Positions 46,998 through 55,546 of a stretch of DNA of 64,000 nt are shown one piece after another (positions within the stretch are counted from its first letter, which is position 1; each line of letters begins with the position of its first letter). The translations under genes and the position numbers were made by a program. The notes under the pieces are model-generated. The model ran no database searches and had not been told where the DNA came from. It saw nothing but the letters and a program-made list of their open reading frames with translations. Location of the stretch: NCBI RefSeq assembly GCF_004341245.1, contig NZ_SLWY01000009.1:124001-188000 (forward strand), given 5' to 3'. The stretch is from Plasticicumulans lactativorans. GTDB lineage: Bacteria > Pseudomonadota > Gammaproteobacteria > Competibacterales > Competibacteraceae.

Positions 46998-48353
46998 TCA
47001 CTCCCGCTCCTGTGCATGGGTTTCGGCCGCGACGGCCTTCTGCATCGTGTCGACCCAGTAACCGTGCTGGATCGGGTAGAGGCCTTCGTCCTCGGTGCGG
47101 GCGCCGCTCAGCACGGGGGCCAGGCCGATTTCCTGCGCGCGCTCGTCGGCGCCGTGTATCCAGTGCTTCGCGCCGCGGCACATGTCGTTCCATTTCGCCG
47201 CCTTGCCCATGTACCCCATCTGGCAGGAGCGGAATTCCTCCAGGTCGTCGGGCGTCGCCATGCCGGTCGCGTTGAAGAAGTCCTCGTACTGGCGGATGCG
47301 GCGTGCGCGCGCCTCGGCGCTCTCGTTCCTCGGTGCGATGCAGTAGATCGTGACCTCGGTCTTGTCCACCGAGATCGGCCGCAACTGCCTGATCTGCGAG
47401 CTGAACTGGTCCATCAGGTAGACGTTCGGGTAGAGGCAGAGGTTGCGCAGGTTGCCGATCATCCAGTCGGCCTTGGCGGCACCGAAGCGGGCGACGAGTT
47501 CGTCGCGGCGCTCGTACAGCGGGCGGTCCTGCGGGTTCGGCCACTGCATCCACAGCAGCATGTGGCCGTGCTCGAAGGCGTAGAAACCGCCCTGCTGCCG
47601 GGCCCAGGAGCTGGCATCCATCGCCTTGACGTCGTCGGCCGATTCGCCGGTCTTGCGCCGCGAGGTGGTGGCGACGTAATTCCAGTGCACCGAACTGACG
47701 TGGTAGCCGTCGGCGCCGTTTTCGGCCTGCAGCTTCCAGTTGCCGTCGAAGACATAGGTCGACGAGCCGCGCAGCACTTCGAGGCCGTCGGGGGCCTGGT
47801 CGACCATCATGTCGATGATCTTCGCGGCTTCGCCGAGGTGCTCGGCCAGCGGCAGCACGTCGGGATTCAGGCTGCCGAAGAGGAAGCCGCGATACGACTC
47901 GAAGCGCGCGATCCTGGTCAGGTCGTGCGAACCGTCACGGTTGAACGATTCGGGATAACCCGCACCATCCGGATCCTTGACCTTCAGAAGCTTGCCCGAA
48001 TTGCTGAAGGTCCAGCCGTGGAACGGGCAGGTGTAGGTGGCCTTGTTGCCCTTCTTGAAACGGCACAGCATCGAGCCGCGATGGCTGCAGGCATTGATGA
48101 ACGCATTCAGTTCGCCGTTCTTGTTGCGGGCGATGAAGATCGGCTGGCGGCCGATGTGGGTGGTCAGGTAGTCGTTGTTGTTCGGAAGCTGGCTCTCGTG
48201 CGCCAGGTAGATCCAGTTGCCCTCGAAAATGTGCTTCATCTCGAGTTCGAACAGTTCCGGATCGGTGAACATGTCGCGGCGCGCGCGATAGATGCCACGT
48301 TCGGTATCCTCGACCAGCGCGGTGCTGATGCGTTCGGCCAGTGTGTCGGTCAT
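46998..48353 (-). CDS. benA: Benzoate 1,2-dioxygenase large (alpha) subunit
   Basis: This 451-aa Rieske oxygenase has the [2Fe-2S] ligands in [12 protein letters not shown] and [11 protein letters not shown]. The mononuclear iron site shows [16 protein letters not shown] (two His) with the bridging Asp in that segment. It adds both oxygen atoms to benzoate to form the 1,2-cis-diol. The ATG at 48353 is chosen because GAGGAG stands about 9 bp upstream; an in-frame ATG at 48389 has no such site. The gene leads the ben-cat operon and is divergent from the LysR gene. Confidence 0.97.
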   Translation of the reverse strand: MTDTLAERISTALVEDTERGIYRARRDMFTDPELFELEMKHIFEGNWIYLAHESQLPNNNDYLTTHIGRQPIFIARNKNGELNAFINACSHRGSMLCRFKKGNKATYTCPFHGWTFSNSGKLLKVKDPDGAGYPESFNRDGSHDLTRIARFESYRGFLFGSLNPDVLPLAEHLGEAAKIIDMMVDQAPDGLEVLRGSSTYVFDGNWKLQAENGADGYHVSSVHWNYVATTSRRKTGESADDVKAMDASSWARQQGGFYAFEHGHMLLWMQWPNPQDRPLYERRDELVARFGAAKADWMIGNLRNLCLYPNVYLMDQFSSQIRQLRPISVDKTEVTIYCIAPRNESAEARARRIRQYEDFFNATGMATPDDLEEFRSCQMGYMGKAAKWNDMCRGAKHWIHGADERAQEIGLAPVLSGARTEDEGLYPIQHGYWVDTMQKAVAAETHAQERE

Positions 48354-48429
48354 GCGGGTGATCTCCTCGTTTGGTGGGTCGAGTGACATGGCACGCTGAT
48401 CGCCTGCTCGACTGCCATTTGATGCCGCC

Positions 48430-48446
48430 TAATTTAATTAATTAGT
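48430..48446. repeat. AT-rich palindrome in the benA leader
   Basis: CTAATTTAATTAATTAG is a near-perfect inverted repeat with CTAAT/ATTAG arms, extreme in composition for this GC-rich genome. It sits about 80 bp before benA. Confidence 0.55.
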
Positions 48447-48539
48447 TCGGCTGGCTTTCGCTTTGAAGCGGTGGCGATTTCGTGAATTCATCTTCGTCGC
48501 CACGGCCTAATGGGTCAAAGACTGATTCGGTACGCTTCG

Positions 48540-48554
48540 ATACTCTGGCGGTAT
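48540..48554. promoter_or_regulatory. BenM/CatM/CatR-type LysR binding site
   Basis: ATACTCTGGCGGTAT is an exact ATAC-N7-GTAT dyad, the known BenM/CatM recognition sequence. Its centre lies about 64 bp upstream of the start predicted from the TTGACC/GAAGAT promoter, the usual LysR recognition distance. Confidence 0.75.
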
Positions 48555-48786
48555 CGGCAAAACCGTCGTGGCGGGTATGCACGTAATGGCGCGGTGCCGG
48601 CACGCATGCGCGGCGGCCGGCTACGGCGGGAATGGCGAGGCGGCGGGGAGGCTTCGGGGGTGTCGGGGCGTGTCGCCGTGCCGGGCGGGGGCCTATGCTT
48701 GTGCGACGGTCGCTCGGGTGTCGGGGCCGTCGTCAGGCGTGCCCAGGGGCACGCGTCCGCTCACGTACAGCAGGCGGAACCTCGTC

Positions 48787-49698
48787 GTGGAACTGCGTCA
48801 TCTGCGTTACTTCGTGACCGTGGTCAGGGAAGGCGGCTTCACCCGTGCCGCGGAGAAGCTGCACATGGCGCAGCCGCCGCTGAGCCGGCAGATCCAGCAG
48901 CTGGAGGAGCAACTCGGCGTCGTCCTGCTCGACCGCCAGAGCCGCCCGCTGCAGCCCACCGAGGCCGGGCGCTTCTTCTACGAACAGGCGCTCAACGTGC
49001 TGGAGCGCGTGGCGGCGGTGGTCGCGATGACCAAGCGCTTCGGCCACGTCGAACGGCGCCGCTTCGGCATCGGCTTCGTCGGCTCGACGCTGTACGGCGC
49101 CCTGCCCAACCTGTTCCGCCGGTTTCGGGTGGCGTTTCCGGAGCTCATGGTCGAGTTGCTGGAGCTGAGCAGCATCGAGTAGGTGGCGGCGCTGAAGGAC
49201 GGGCGGATCGACGTGGGCTTCGGCCGCATCGCCATCGACGACGCGGCGGTGACGCGCCGGCTGCTGCGCGAGGAGAACCTGCTGGCGGTGCTGCCGATCG
49301 GCCACCCGCTGTTCGACCGCGTGCGCCTGCAGATGGCCGACCTCACCGACGACGCGCTGATCATCTACCCGAAGACGCCGCGGCCGAGCTACGCCGACCA
49401 GGTGCTGACGCTCTACCGCGACTGCGGGCTGGAACCCGCCGCCGTGCACGAGGCGAGCGGCGTGCAGACCGCGCTCGGCCTGGTCGCGGCGGCGGAAGGC
49501 ATCTGCATCGTCCCCGAGTCGGTGCAGCGGCTGCGCCGCGACGACGTCTTCTTCCGGCCGATCGACGACCCCCGCGCGGTGTCGCCGATCATCATGTACT
49601 GCCGCGCCGAGGGCGCCCCGCGCGAGGTCGATGCGATCCTCGACATGATTCGCCAGCACTACCGCGAGAACAACATCAGGAACGCGCTGTTCGGGTAG
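48787..49698 (+). pseudogene. LysR-family activator of the ben/cat genes (BenM/CatR-like), interrupted by an amber codon
   Basis: The frame is a complete 303-residue LysR regulator except for TAG at 49180-49182. The N-terminal half (GTG at 48787, VELRHLRYFVTVVREGGFTR, RQIQQLEEQLGVVLLDRQSR) and the C-terminal half (VAALKDGRIDVGFGRIAIDD, RLLREENLLAVLPIGHPL, VSPIIMYCRAEG) continue in the same frame on both sides of the stop. The stop replaces a codon after SSIE where Gln is expected. This is CatR/BenM-like, which senses muconate and benzoate. A C-to-T change or a sequencing error would explain it. As written, only a 131-residue DNA-binding half is made. Confidence 0.8.
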
Positions 49699-49721
49699 CA
49701 GCGATCCCTTCGGGCGTCCAA

Positions 49722-51767
49722 TTAGTCAGCCAATGCTTTCAGCAGTGCGTCCCGGCCGTCCTGATAGAACTCGATATCGAGTTTGGTCGCCATCTCATCC
49801 GACAAGTCGAAAAGCTGCCTGCGGCAGGCCACGGGCAGTAGTAGCGATTTCGCACCCTTCTCGACTGCCAATTCAGCCAGGGTCACTGCGTTATGGATCG
49901 GCTCGATGGTGCCGCCCAGCGTGACCTCGCCGACGACCACCAGTCCACCACGCACTGATTTCTTCAGCAGCGCGCTGGACAGCGCGATCAGCGCCGCCAC
50001 AGCCGTCTTGGAGCCTGACTTGGCAGCGTCAAATCCGCGGAGTTGCACCGAGAACTCATGCGCCCTAGGGTCTCGGTCGCCGACCAACCGCTGCGCCCGG
50101 GCATAGAGGTTCTGCTCGGCGCAGCGAATCGACTCCTTGAACGCCGCGGGAACAGGGTTGTTCAAGACCCGTACACCGCTACCAGGCCCTTCGGTGACTT
50201 CGAGTCGGAATAGACCAGGATGCTCGTCCTGGCCACCGGGGCTCAGTGTCCAAATCTGGCCGCACTCGAGCGGTTCGTCGCCGATGCCGTCCTGACTTTG
50301 CAGTTCGGGAGTCGAAACGAACTTCTCGACCCCTTCGGCGCCCATCGTGTAGCTGAAATGAGTGTTGCGGAACTCGGCAGCACCGATGCGCTTTTGTTGC
50401 TCCTTGACGCGGCGACGAACCTCAAGCGCCAGCCGAACGGCCCATTCTAGATCTTCATCGCTGATCGGTGCGTCAGGATGGGGATAGAGCAACTTCAACA
50501 GGCCACTGACCGTCTTGTTGACACCGTTCAGGTCTCGGCCGGACAACGCTCCGCCCCAGTAGACGCGCCCCTGTAGCGTGGAGACGCGGCTCTGGTTGCG
50601 CAGTTGCGTGAAGCACTCCGACAGGAAGTCGCTGACTAGGCCGAAGTGCTCGGTGAACAGGCCCGGGTTGAGCTTCGGGACGTCCCATCCAGGCAGGAAG
50701 CAGTGGATGCGGTCCATGAAGGCGGTGTCGTCCCGCATCTCCGGCGGCAGTGGTCCGAGCAGGTGGCCTATCCGTTGCTGGTGCTCCACATCGACATCGA
50801 AGTTGCCCACCAACACAATGGAGCCGTCGGCACGAATGCTTTCCTTGCCGCGGGAAAACTCGCCGCTCTCCATGTAGCCCTTCATGATGTTCACGCCGTC
50901 TCTCTGGTCGAAAGAGACGCCGGACACCTCATCGAAGCACACCACGTCGTATTGGCACACCAAGCCGCGTTGGCCAGTGGCGTTGTTGACGAACATGCGC
51001 GCGACGGTAGCTTTGCCGCCAGAAATCAGGTGCGCATAAGGCGACACCTGCTGGAACAGGTGCGATTTTCCAGTACCCCTCGGTCCTAACTCCACCAAGT
51101 TGTAGTTGCGCTCGACGAACGGGACCATGCGCAGTAGAAGTGCGTCCTTGGCCCGCTCGGGTAGCGTCGCCGGTTCAAATCCCACGCTGCGCAGTAGCAG
51201 GTCGCGCCACTCGGCCGTCTTGAAGCTCTCCCGGCCCGTGGCCAGCACGTCCAGCACCTCGCGCTTGGATAACTGGATGGCGCGCAGCGACTCCACGCCA
51301 AATGGTCGCCCCCCCTTTTCCTGGGCAATCGACGCGTCGTAGCCGAGGGTGACCTCGGCGTAAAAGCCGCCGGTCAGCATGCGCTCGTTGTCCTTGACCA
51401 TCTCCGGCGTCAGCCGTACGTCGTTCAGCCGCAGGCTTGGCAGCGTGGCGATGTAGGAGTCGGTTTTCGAGTCGAGTCGTGCCGTAATAATGTCGATGAT
51501 TTTCACGGGACCCGATTCGCGGGCTCGGGCCTTGAATAGCTCTTCCTCGCCGGCCTTGACCGTCCGTGAACTGAGTTGCCGCTGAACAATGTCAAGACCC
51601 TCCTGAATTTCAGTCTCGTCCGTGGTTGCGCAGTAACGGCCTAGCAGGAACTCCACGACGTAGGTGGGCACTGGGAACTGGTGGCTGAAGGTGCGCACCA
51701 GATCCTTGCGCACCACATAGCCTTCGAAGGCCGTGGTGGCTTTTCGGTCCAGGTCATCGAGTTGCAT
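49722..51767 (-). CDS. brxL: BREX protein BrxL (Lon-like AAA protease domain)
   Basis: This 681-aa protein has an AAA module with Walker A in GPRGTGKSHLFQQ and Walker B in YDVVCFDEVSGVSFD. A C-terminal Lon-like region shows GGLVVVGEVTLGGTIEPI and AKSLLLPVACRRQL, with a candidate Ser/Lys site in AAKSGSKTAVAAL. In type 1 BREX it is the last gene and is needed for phage restriction. It starts at the ATG at 51767 after AAAGG. A hairpin at the end of pglZ lies 74 bp upstream. Confidence 0.92.
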   Translation of the reverse strand: MQLDDLDRKATTAFEGYVVRKDLVRTFSHQFPVPTYVVEFLLGRYCATTDETEIQEGLDIVQRQLSSRTVKAGEEELFKARARESGPVKIIDIITARLDSKTDSYIATLPSLRLNDVRLTPEMVKDNERMLTGGFYAEVTLGYDASIAQEKGGRPFGVESLRAIQLSKREVLDVLATGRESFKTAEWRDLLLRSVGFEPATLPERAKDALLLRMVPFVERNYNLVELGPRGTGKSHLFQQVSPYAHLISGGKATVARMFVNNATGQRGLVCQYDVVCFDEVSGVSFDQRDGVNIMKGYMESGEFSRGKESIRADGSIVLVGNFDVDVEHQQRIGHLLGPLPPEMRDDTAFMDRIHCFLPGWDVPKLNPGLFTEHFGLVSDFLSECFTQLRNQSRVSTLQGRVYWGGALSGRDLNGVNKTVSGLLKLLYPHPDAPISDEDLEWAVRLALEVRRRVKEQQKRIGAAEFRNTHFSYTMGAEGVEKFVSTPELQSQDGIGDEPLECGQIWTLSPGGQDEHPGLFRLEVTEGPGSGVRVLNNPVPAAFKESIRCAEQNLYARAQRLVGDRDPRAHEFSVQLRGFDAAKSGSKTAVAALIALSSALLKKSVRGGLVVVGEVTLGGTIEPIHNAVTLAELAVEKGAKSLLLPVACRRQLFDLSDEMATKLDIEFYQDGRDALLKALAD

Positions 51768-51840
51768 GTGTTCTACCTTTCCGCGGGCCGATGCCAGCCC
51801 GCTCTGCCGTTCTGTTGTTTGCGCTGCATAGGAGGTAGCG

Positions 51841-51871
51841 GGGTAACGGAGATAACGCAGACCCGTTACCC
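51841..51871. other. Stem-loop at the pglZ stop codon
   Basis: GGGTAACGG (51841-51849) and CCGTTACCC (51863-51871) are perfectly complementary 9-bp arms around a 13-nt loop. The stem includes the pglZ stop codon. It could slow ribosomes, attenuate or protect the mRNA before brxL. Confidence 0.6.
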
Positions 51872-54205
51872 TCCCACTGTGGTGGGGGCCTTCCGCAAGA
51901 CCTCGCCGCACGGCCCTAGCACCACCACCACGGCGGCCGACCCCATGTGCTCGTCATTCGCCACGGCAAGACTGGCTTTGCCCGATTCCACAGGTTTCGT
52001 GCTGGCGGCCAAGGATGTGGAAGCCAACGCGGGTTTGCTCCGAATGTCAGCTATGAGATCCCTCGCCGAAGACTCCACTTCGACGATGCAGCGCAGCCCC
52101 TTCCAGGTCACTGCCTTGATGACAACGTTGACCGATGGCGCTGCGGTTTCCGACACTTCCAGGCTCAGCACGGGCACCAGACATTCCTGCAAGCTGATGC
52201 CGCCATGCGCGTATTCGGTGCCTGCGGTGAAGCACGACACACCCGGCGCATAGATCACTTGCACGTCCTTGCACCAATCCCAGCCGAAGGTCAGTGGCGT
52301 TCCATAAGCCGTGTCCTTCAGCACCGCGCAGCGCCCCCACCGCGTCTCGGCCTGGCGCTTGGGCAACTCGCTCTTGGGCAGTCCCCCAGGAACGAGCAGC
52401 CATCCGTGGTCGGTCACAATGCGCACCTTGCGCCATCCTGCCTGGCAGAGTTCGTCAACGCGCTCCACCACTTGAGCCAGCTGGGCGTCTAAATCCCGCG
52501 CGAGGCGGATGCCATGTGCGTGGCCGTAGTGGTCCAGATCACCCGCCTCGGTCCACGCACGCCCCTTCGGGTCGCCGGACTCGTGCTTGTCCAGGGACTG
52601 GATGCCCTTCTCGTTCAGCAGCTTGCGGAAGTTGTAACCAGACAGCGGCTTGCCATCCGCTGTCACCCGAGGCTCGAACTCCACATCGCCCTGCGTCCCC
52701 GAGACCCACTTGGCGACTGGAGAACACCACGCCTTCCCTGAGGCGGTGACCGACGGCATGCTGGTCCAACAGGCCGAGGTTTTCACCTCGCCGAGTTCAG
52801 ACAGCCGCGTGCTCAGGTGTGACGCGACGTCGTAGCGCAAGCCATCGACGAACAAGGTGCAGACGCCTGTTTCCTCGGCTGACATCTCGTCGGTCGCCGG
52901 CAGTGGAGGCAATCCCCCCGCTACCTTGGCAGCTTCCTGCAGGCGTTTGGCCGCCTCCGCAAGCCACGGCAGGTAGAGCGTTCGCAGCGCAGCCGAGATC
53001 GCGGCTATATCCGCCTTGGCATGCACGCAAGCCAGTGCACGCAAAGCAGCCTCATCCACCAGCCAGCCCGACTGCCGATAGCTGGTGGCCAACTCAGCGG
53101 GCGTTGTGCCAATTGGCGCGGTTGCGCTCAATTCGGCAACGCGTGCCAGGTGTGCCAACGCTGCGGCCAGCGGTGAGCGTCCCATCCGGTTCCATAGCCA
53201 AGCACGACGAACACCATGCTCCTTCTCGGCCGCCCGTACAGCCGCCCGCGCCTGGGGCGCTTCCATGGCCGCACAGGCGGACAGCGCGTAGCGCAAAGTG
53301 GACTCGCTCTGCTCGTTGGCTTGCGGGTAGCCCGAAAACTGGTCCAGATCAGGGAAGAGCCCCATCTGCGGTGGTTGAACCTTGGCCAGCAGGTCGAATA
53401 CCTGCGGGAAGCTGGTGTAGGAATCCTTGTAAAGCTCAGCCACGGCAGCCCACTTGCCCCCGGCGTTGGCCAGCATCTCGGCTGCCACGAGCACACCGTC
53501 AGCGATGGGGTCAAAGCCAAAGTCCGCCTTGCAGCGCTTGGCAAACACATCCCATCGAACGCCGCCCCACTGGCTCCGCGCAGCGGCAGGGGCGTCCATC
53601 CACACCAGCAGGTCACGGGTGGGATTCGGCGCCATCAGGTTGAGGAGCCATTCGGCGTTGATTTGCCGCCCCTTCAGCTCATCAAGCGGCCGGTCCAACA
53701 GCACACCGGCTTCCAGCGCTTGGTTCAGTGCTTCCTGGGTCGCCTTGTCTTGCGCAACATCCAAGCCGAGACCTCCATTCTTGGACGACAGGTAAGCGCT
53801 GAGCGTCCAATCCTTGGAGTTGGCTTGGCTCCAGAACACCCCTCGGTATTGCAACTCGGCCAAGGGTTGAAGGTCCCGGGTACAACTCTCGATGGCTCGA
53901 AGTTCGGCCCTGCTTACCCCTGGCAGATACACCACCGGCAGGCCCGACAGTTTGGCCTCCGGCAGCACACCGACAATCATGCATTTGAGCCACACCGCCG
54001 GACCGGTCCATTCCTCGGGCTTATAGGGGCCGAGGGTGCATAGGCCAGGGAGGTGTTTCCTGAGCGCGGGGATGGCCGATCGCCACATGCCGTCTTTGTC
54101 CGTCCAGAGCACCGTGGCGGGCTTGACCTGCACAGAGCGATTGACCTTGGCCGCTTCGCTGACTGCACTCGAAAGATGCTGCGCGAGTGTGGTGATGCGC
54201 CCCAT
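51866..54205 (-). CDS. pglZ: BREX alkaline phosphatase-superfamily protein PglZ
   Basis: This 779-aa protein starts at the ATG at 54205 (MGRITTLAQHL) with GAGGTG 7 bp upstream; an in-frame ATG at 54211 is too close to that site. The C-terminal half carries the PglZ domain: CTLFVDGLRYDVASHLS with the metal Asp, and VRIVTDHGWLLVPGGLP with the metal Asp-His. PglZ is the hallmark protein of BREX and related Pgl systems. Its start lies within a truncated helicase frame, so both were brought together by a deletion or fusion. It precedes brxL by 98 bp. Confidence 0.94.
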   Translation of the reverse strand: MGRITTLAQHLSSAVSEAAKVNRSVQVKPATVLWTDKDGMWRSAIPALRKHLPGLCTLGPYKPEEWTGPAVWLKCMIVGVLPEAKLSGLPVVYLPGVSRAELRAIESCTRDLQPLAELQYRGVFWSQANSKDWTLSAYLSSKNGGLGLDVAQDKATQEALNQALEAGVLLDRPLDELKGRQINAEWLLNLMAPNPTRDLLVWMDAPAAARSQWGGVRWDVFAKRCKADFGFDPIADGVLVAAEMLANAGGKWAAVAELYKDSYTSFPQVFDLLAKVQPPQMGLFPDLDQFSGYPQANEQSESTLRYALSACAAMEAPQARAAVRAAEKEHGVRRAWLWNRMGRSPLAAALAHLARVAELSATAPIGTTPAELATSYRQSGWLVDEAALRALACVHAKADIAAISAALRTLYLPWLAEAAKRLQEAAKVAGGLPPLPATDEMSAEETGVCTLFVDGLRYDVASHLSTRLSELGEVKTSACWTSMPSVTASGKAWCSPVAKWVSGTQGDVEFEPRVTADGKPLSGYNFRKLLNEKGIQSLDKHESGDPKGRAWTEAGDLDHYGHAHGIRLARDLDAQLAQVVERVDELCQAGWRKVRIVTDHGWLLVPGGLPKSELPKRQAETRWGRCAVLKDTAYGTPLTFGWDWCKDVQVIYAPGVSCFTAGTEYAHGGISLQECLVPVLSLEVSETAAPSVNVVIKAVTWKGLRCIVEVESSARDLIADIRSKPALASTSLAASTKPVESGKASLAVANDEHMGSAAVVVVLGPCGEVLRKAPTTVGG

Positions 54206-54869
54206 GGTCATTCACCTCAACTGAGCAGCGATGATTAAAGACCCAGCGTTGTATCTGCACGCCATCGCCCAGTTGACTGGACACGTCGTGCTCGACGCGG
54301 TGGTTGGCGGTGGCGGTGGTGGCCAAGACAGCGATGTTGCGGGGCAGCCGCGCCAACACCTGGCCGATGCGGCGGTAGTCGGGCCGGAAATCGTGCCCCC
54401 AGTCAGAGATGCAATGCGCCTCGTCGATCACCAACAGGCCAATGCGCGCGGCGATCGGCTGCAGCGTATGGGCCACGAAGTCATCATTCGCCAGGCGCTC
54501 AGGCGATATCAACAGCAGGTCAGCCTGATCAGCCAGTAAGCTTCGCCGGACGTCGTCCCACTCGTCCTGGTTGGTCGAATTGATCGTCAGCGCCCGCAGT
54601 TGCAGGCGCTGCGCGGCCTCGATCTGGTTGCGCATCAGCGCCAGCAGCGGCGAGATGATCAGCGTGACCCCGTGTCCTTGGGCGCGCATCAATTTGGCCG
54701 AAACGAAGTACACCATGCTCTTGCCCCAGCCCGTGCGCTGGACGCATAGCACCTTGCCCCGTTTGTTGACGATGTGATCGATGGCTTCCCACTGGCCGTC
54801 GCGGAAGTCTGCGCCGCCATGGCCCATGGCAACGCGCAACTGCTGCAGAGCTGCGTCGCGCTCGATCAC
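54021..54869 (-). CDS. RecQ-family helicase, truncated to the first RecA domain
   Basis: This 282-aa frame starts with GTG at 54869, overlapping the HNH stop (GTGA). Residues 1-210 are a typical RecQ first RecA lobe: motif I in RTGWGKSMVYF, TLIISPLLALMRNQIEAA (Ia), VIDEAHCISDWGHDFRPDYR (DEAH plus aromatic loop) and LATTATANHRVEHDV (III). From about residue 212 the sequence turns to unrelated His/Arg-rich coding that is the 5' end of pglZ in another frame. Motifs IV-VI, RQC and HRDC domains are missing. A deletion about 54240 probably fused the helicase to pglZ. It should not unwind DNA alone. Confidence 0.8.
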   Translation of the reverse strand: MIERDAALQQLRVAMGHGGADFRDGQWEAIDHIVNKRGKVLCVQRTGWGKSMVYFVSAKLMRAQGHGVTLIISPLLALMRNQIEAAQRLQLRALTINSTNQDEWDDVRRSLLADQADLLLISPERLANDDFVAHTLQPIAARIGLLVIDEAHCISDWGHDFRPDYRRIGQVLARLPRNIAVLATTATANHRVEHDVSSQLGDGVQIQRWVFNHRCSVEVNDHGAHHHTRAASFECSQRSGQGQSLCAGQARHGALDGQRRHVAIGHPRAQETPPWPMHPRPL

Positions 54870-55546
54870 GCCGCCCCTCCGGCGGGCTCGGCGACCGGCC
54901 TGCCCAACAACTGCTCGGCATAGCGCGCAAGCACGTGGCCGAACCCGTCCAGCTTGCCGTCGGCGCGGCGCTGACGGTAGGCCTGGGCCAGGCGTTCGAG
55001 CTCGTCGTCGGTTGCGGCTGCCATGAAGGCCTCATCGAACACCAGCTTCAGCACCTCTTCGCGTCGATTGCAGAGGAACTGAAGGTCGAGCTTGAGCAGC
55101 TTGATCATGTAGTCCGCAGCGGCATCCGCCGAGTCCTTTGCCTTGATCTCGCCGCTGCCGGCGACGTACAGAAACCTCTGTTCGCAGCCCTCGTCCAGCG
55201 GAGAGATGGCTCGTGCTTCGTCGAAATCGTGGCCCTTTGCGTGCCCGCAGTGCAGCGGCGCTCCGGGCTGAGTCTCCCGAATGCAGGATGCGAACAGGTT
55301 CGAGTACTCCAGCGCCAGGTCATCGTGGCCCTCCTGGGGCCGGAAGTGCTCGATGTGGCTGTCATCGCGATCGACCGATCGCCCGCAGTAGCAGCACACA
55401 TGGCCTTGCTCTGCCAACAAGGCGTCGTGCAGGACGCGCTTCTGAGGGTTCTGCAGTGCGGCATAGGTGGGCTGCCAGTCGGCGTTGGCCTGGGCCTTCC
55501 AGGCCTCGAACGGCGCGGGCGACGCTTGTTTCGAGACTCGTTTCAT
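54866..55546 (-). CDS. ptuB: HNH endonuclease, PtuB-like (Septu/TIGR02646 type)
   Basis: This 226-aa protein has a zinc-finger HNH: GHVCCYCGRSVDRDDSHIEHFRPQ with the catalytic DSHIEHFRP and EYSNLFASC. This matches the small HNH nucleases that partner PtuA ATPases in Septu and in retron-type defence. Its ATG at 55546 overlaps the ATPase stop (ATGA). It should be a DNA-cleaving effector controlled by the ATPase. A second Cys/His group is present in PLHCGHAKGHDF. Confidence 0.85.
   Translation of the reverse strand: MKRVSKQASPAPFEAWKAQANADWQPTYAALQNPQKRVLHDALLAEQGHVCCYCGRSVDRDDSHIEHFRPQEGHDDLALEYSNLFASCIRETQPGAPLHCGHAKGHDFDEARAISPLDEGCEQRFLYVAGSGEIKAKDSADAAADYMIKLLKLDLQFLCNRREEVLKLVFDEAFMAAATDDELERLAQAYRQRRADGKLDGFGHVLARYAEQLLGRPVAEPAGGAA

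Larger units (their letters stand above)
48354..48786. promoter_or_regulatory. ben/lysR divergent control region
   Basis: 433 bp between benA and the LysR gene. It contains the ATAC-N7-GTAT site (48540-48554), a possible promoter on the minus strand with TTGACC (48518-48513), 17 bp, then GAAGAT (48495-48490), and an AT-rich palindrome CTAATTTAATTAATTAG at about 48430-48446 in the predicted benA leader. Confidence 0.6.
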
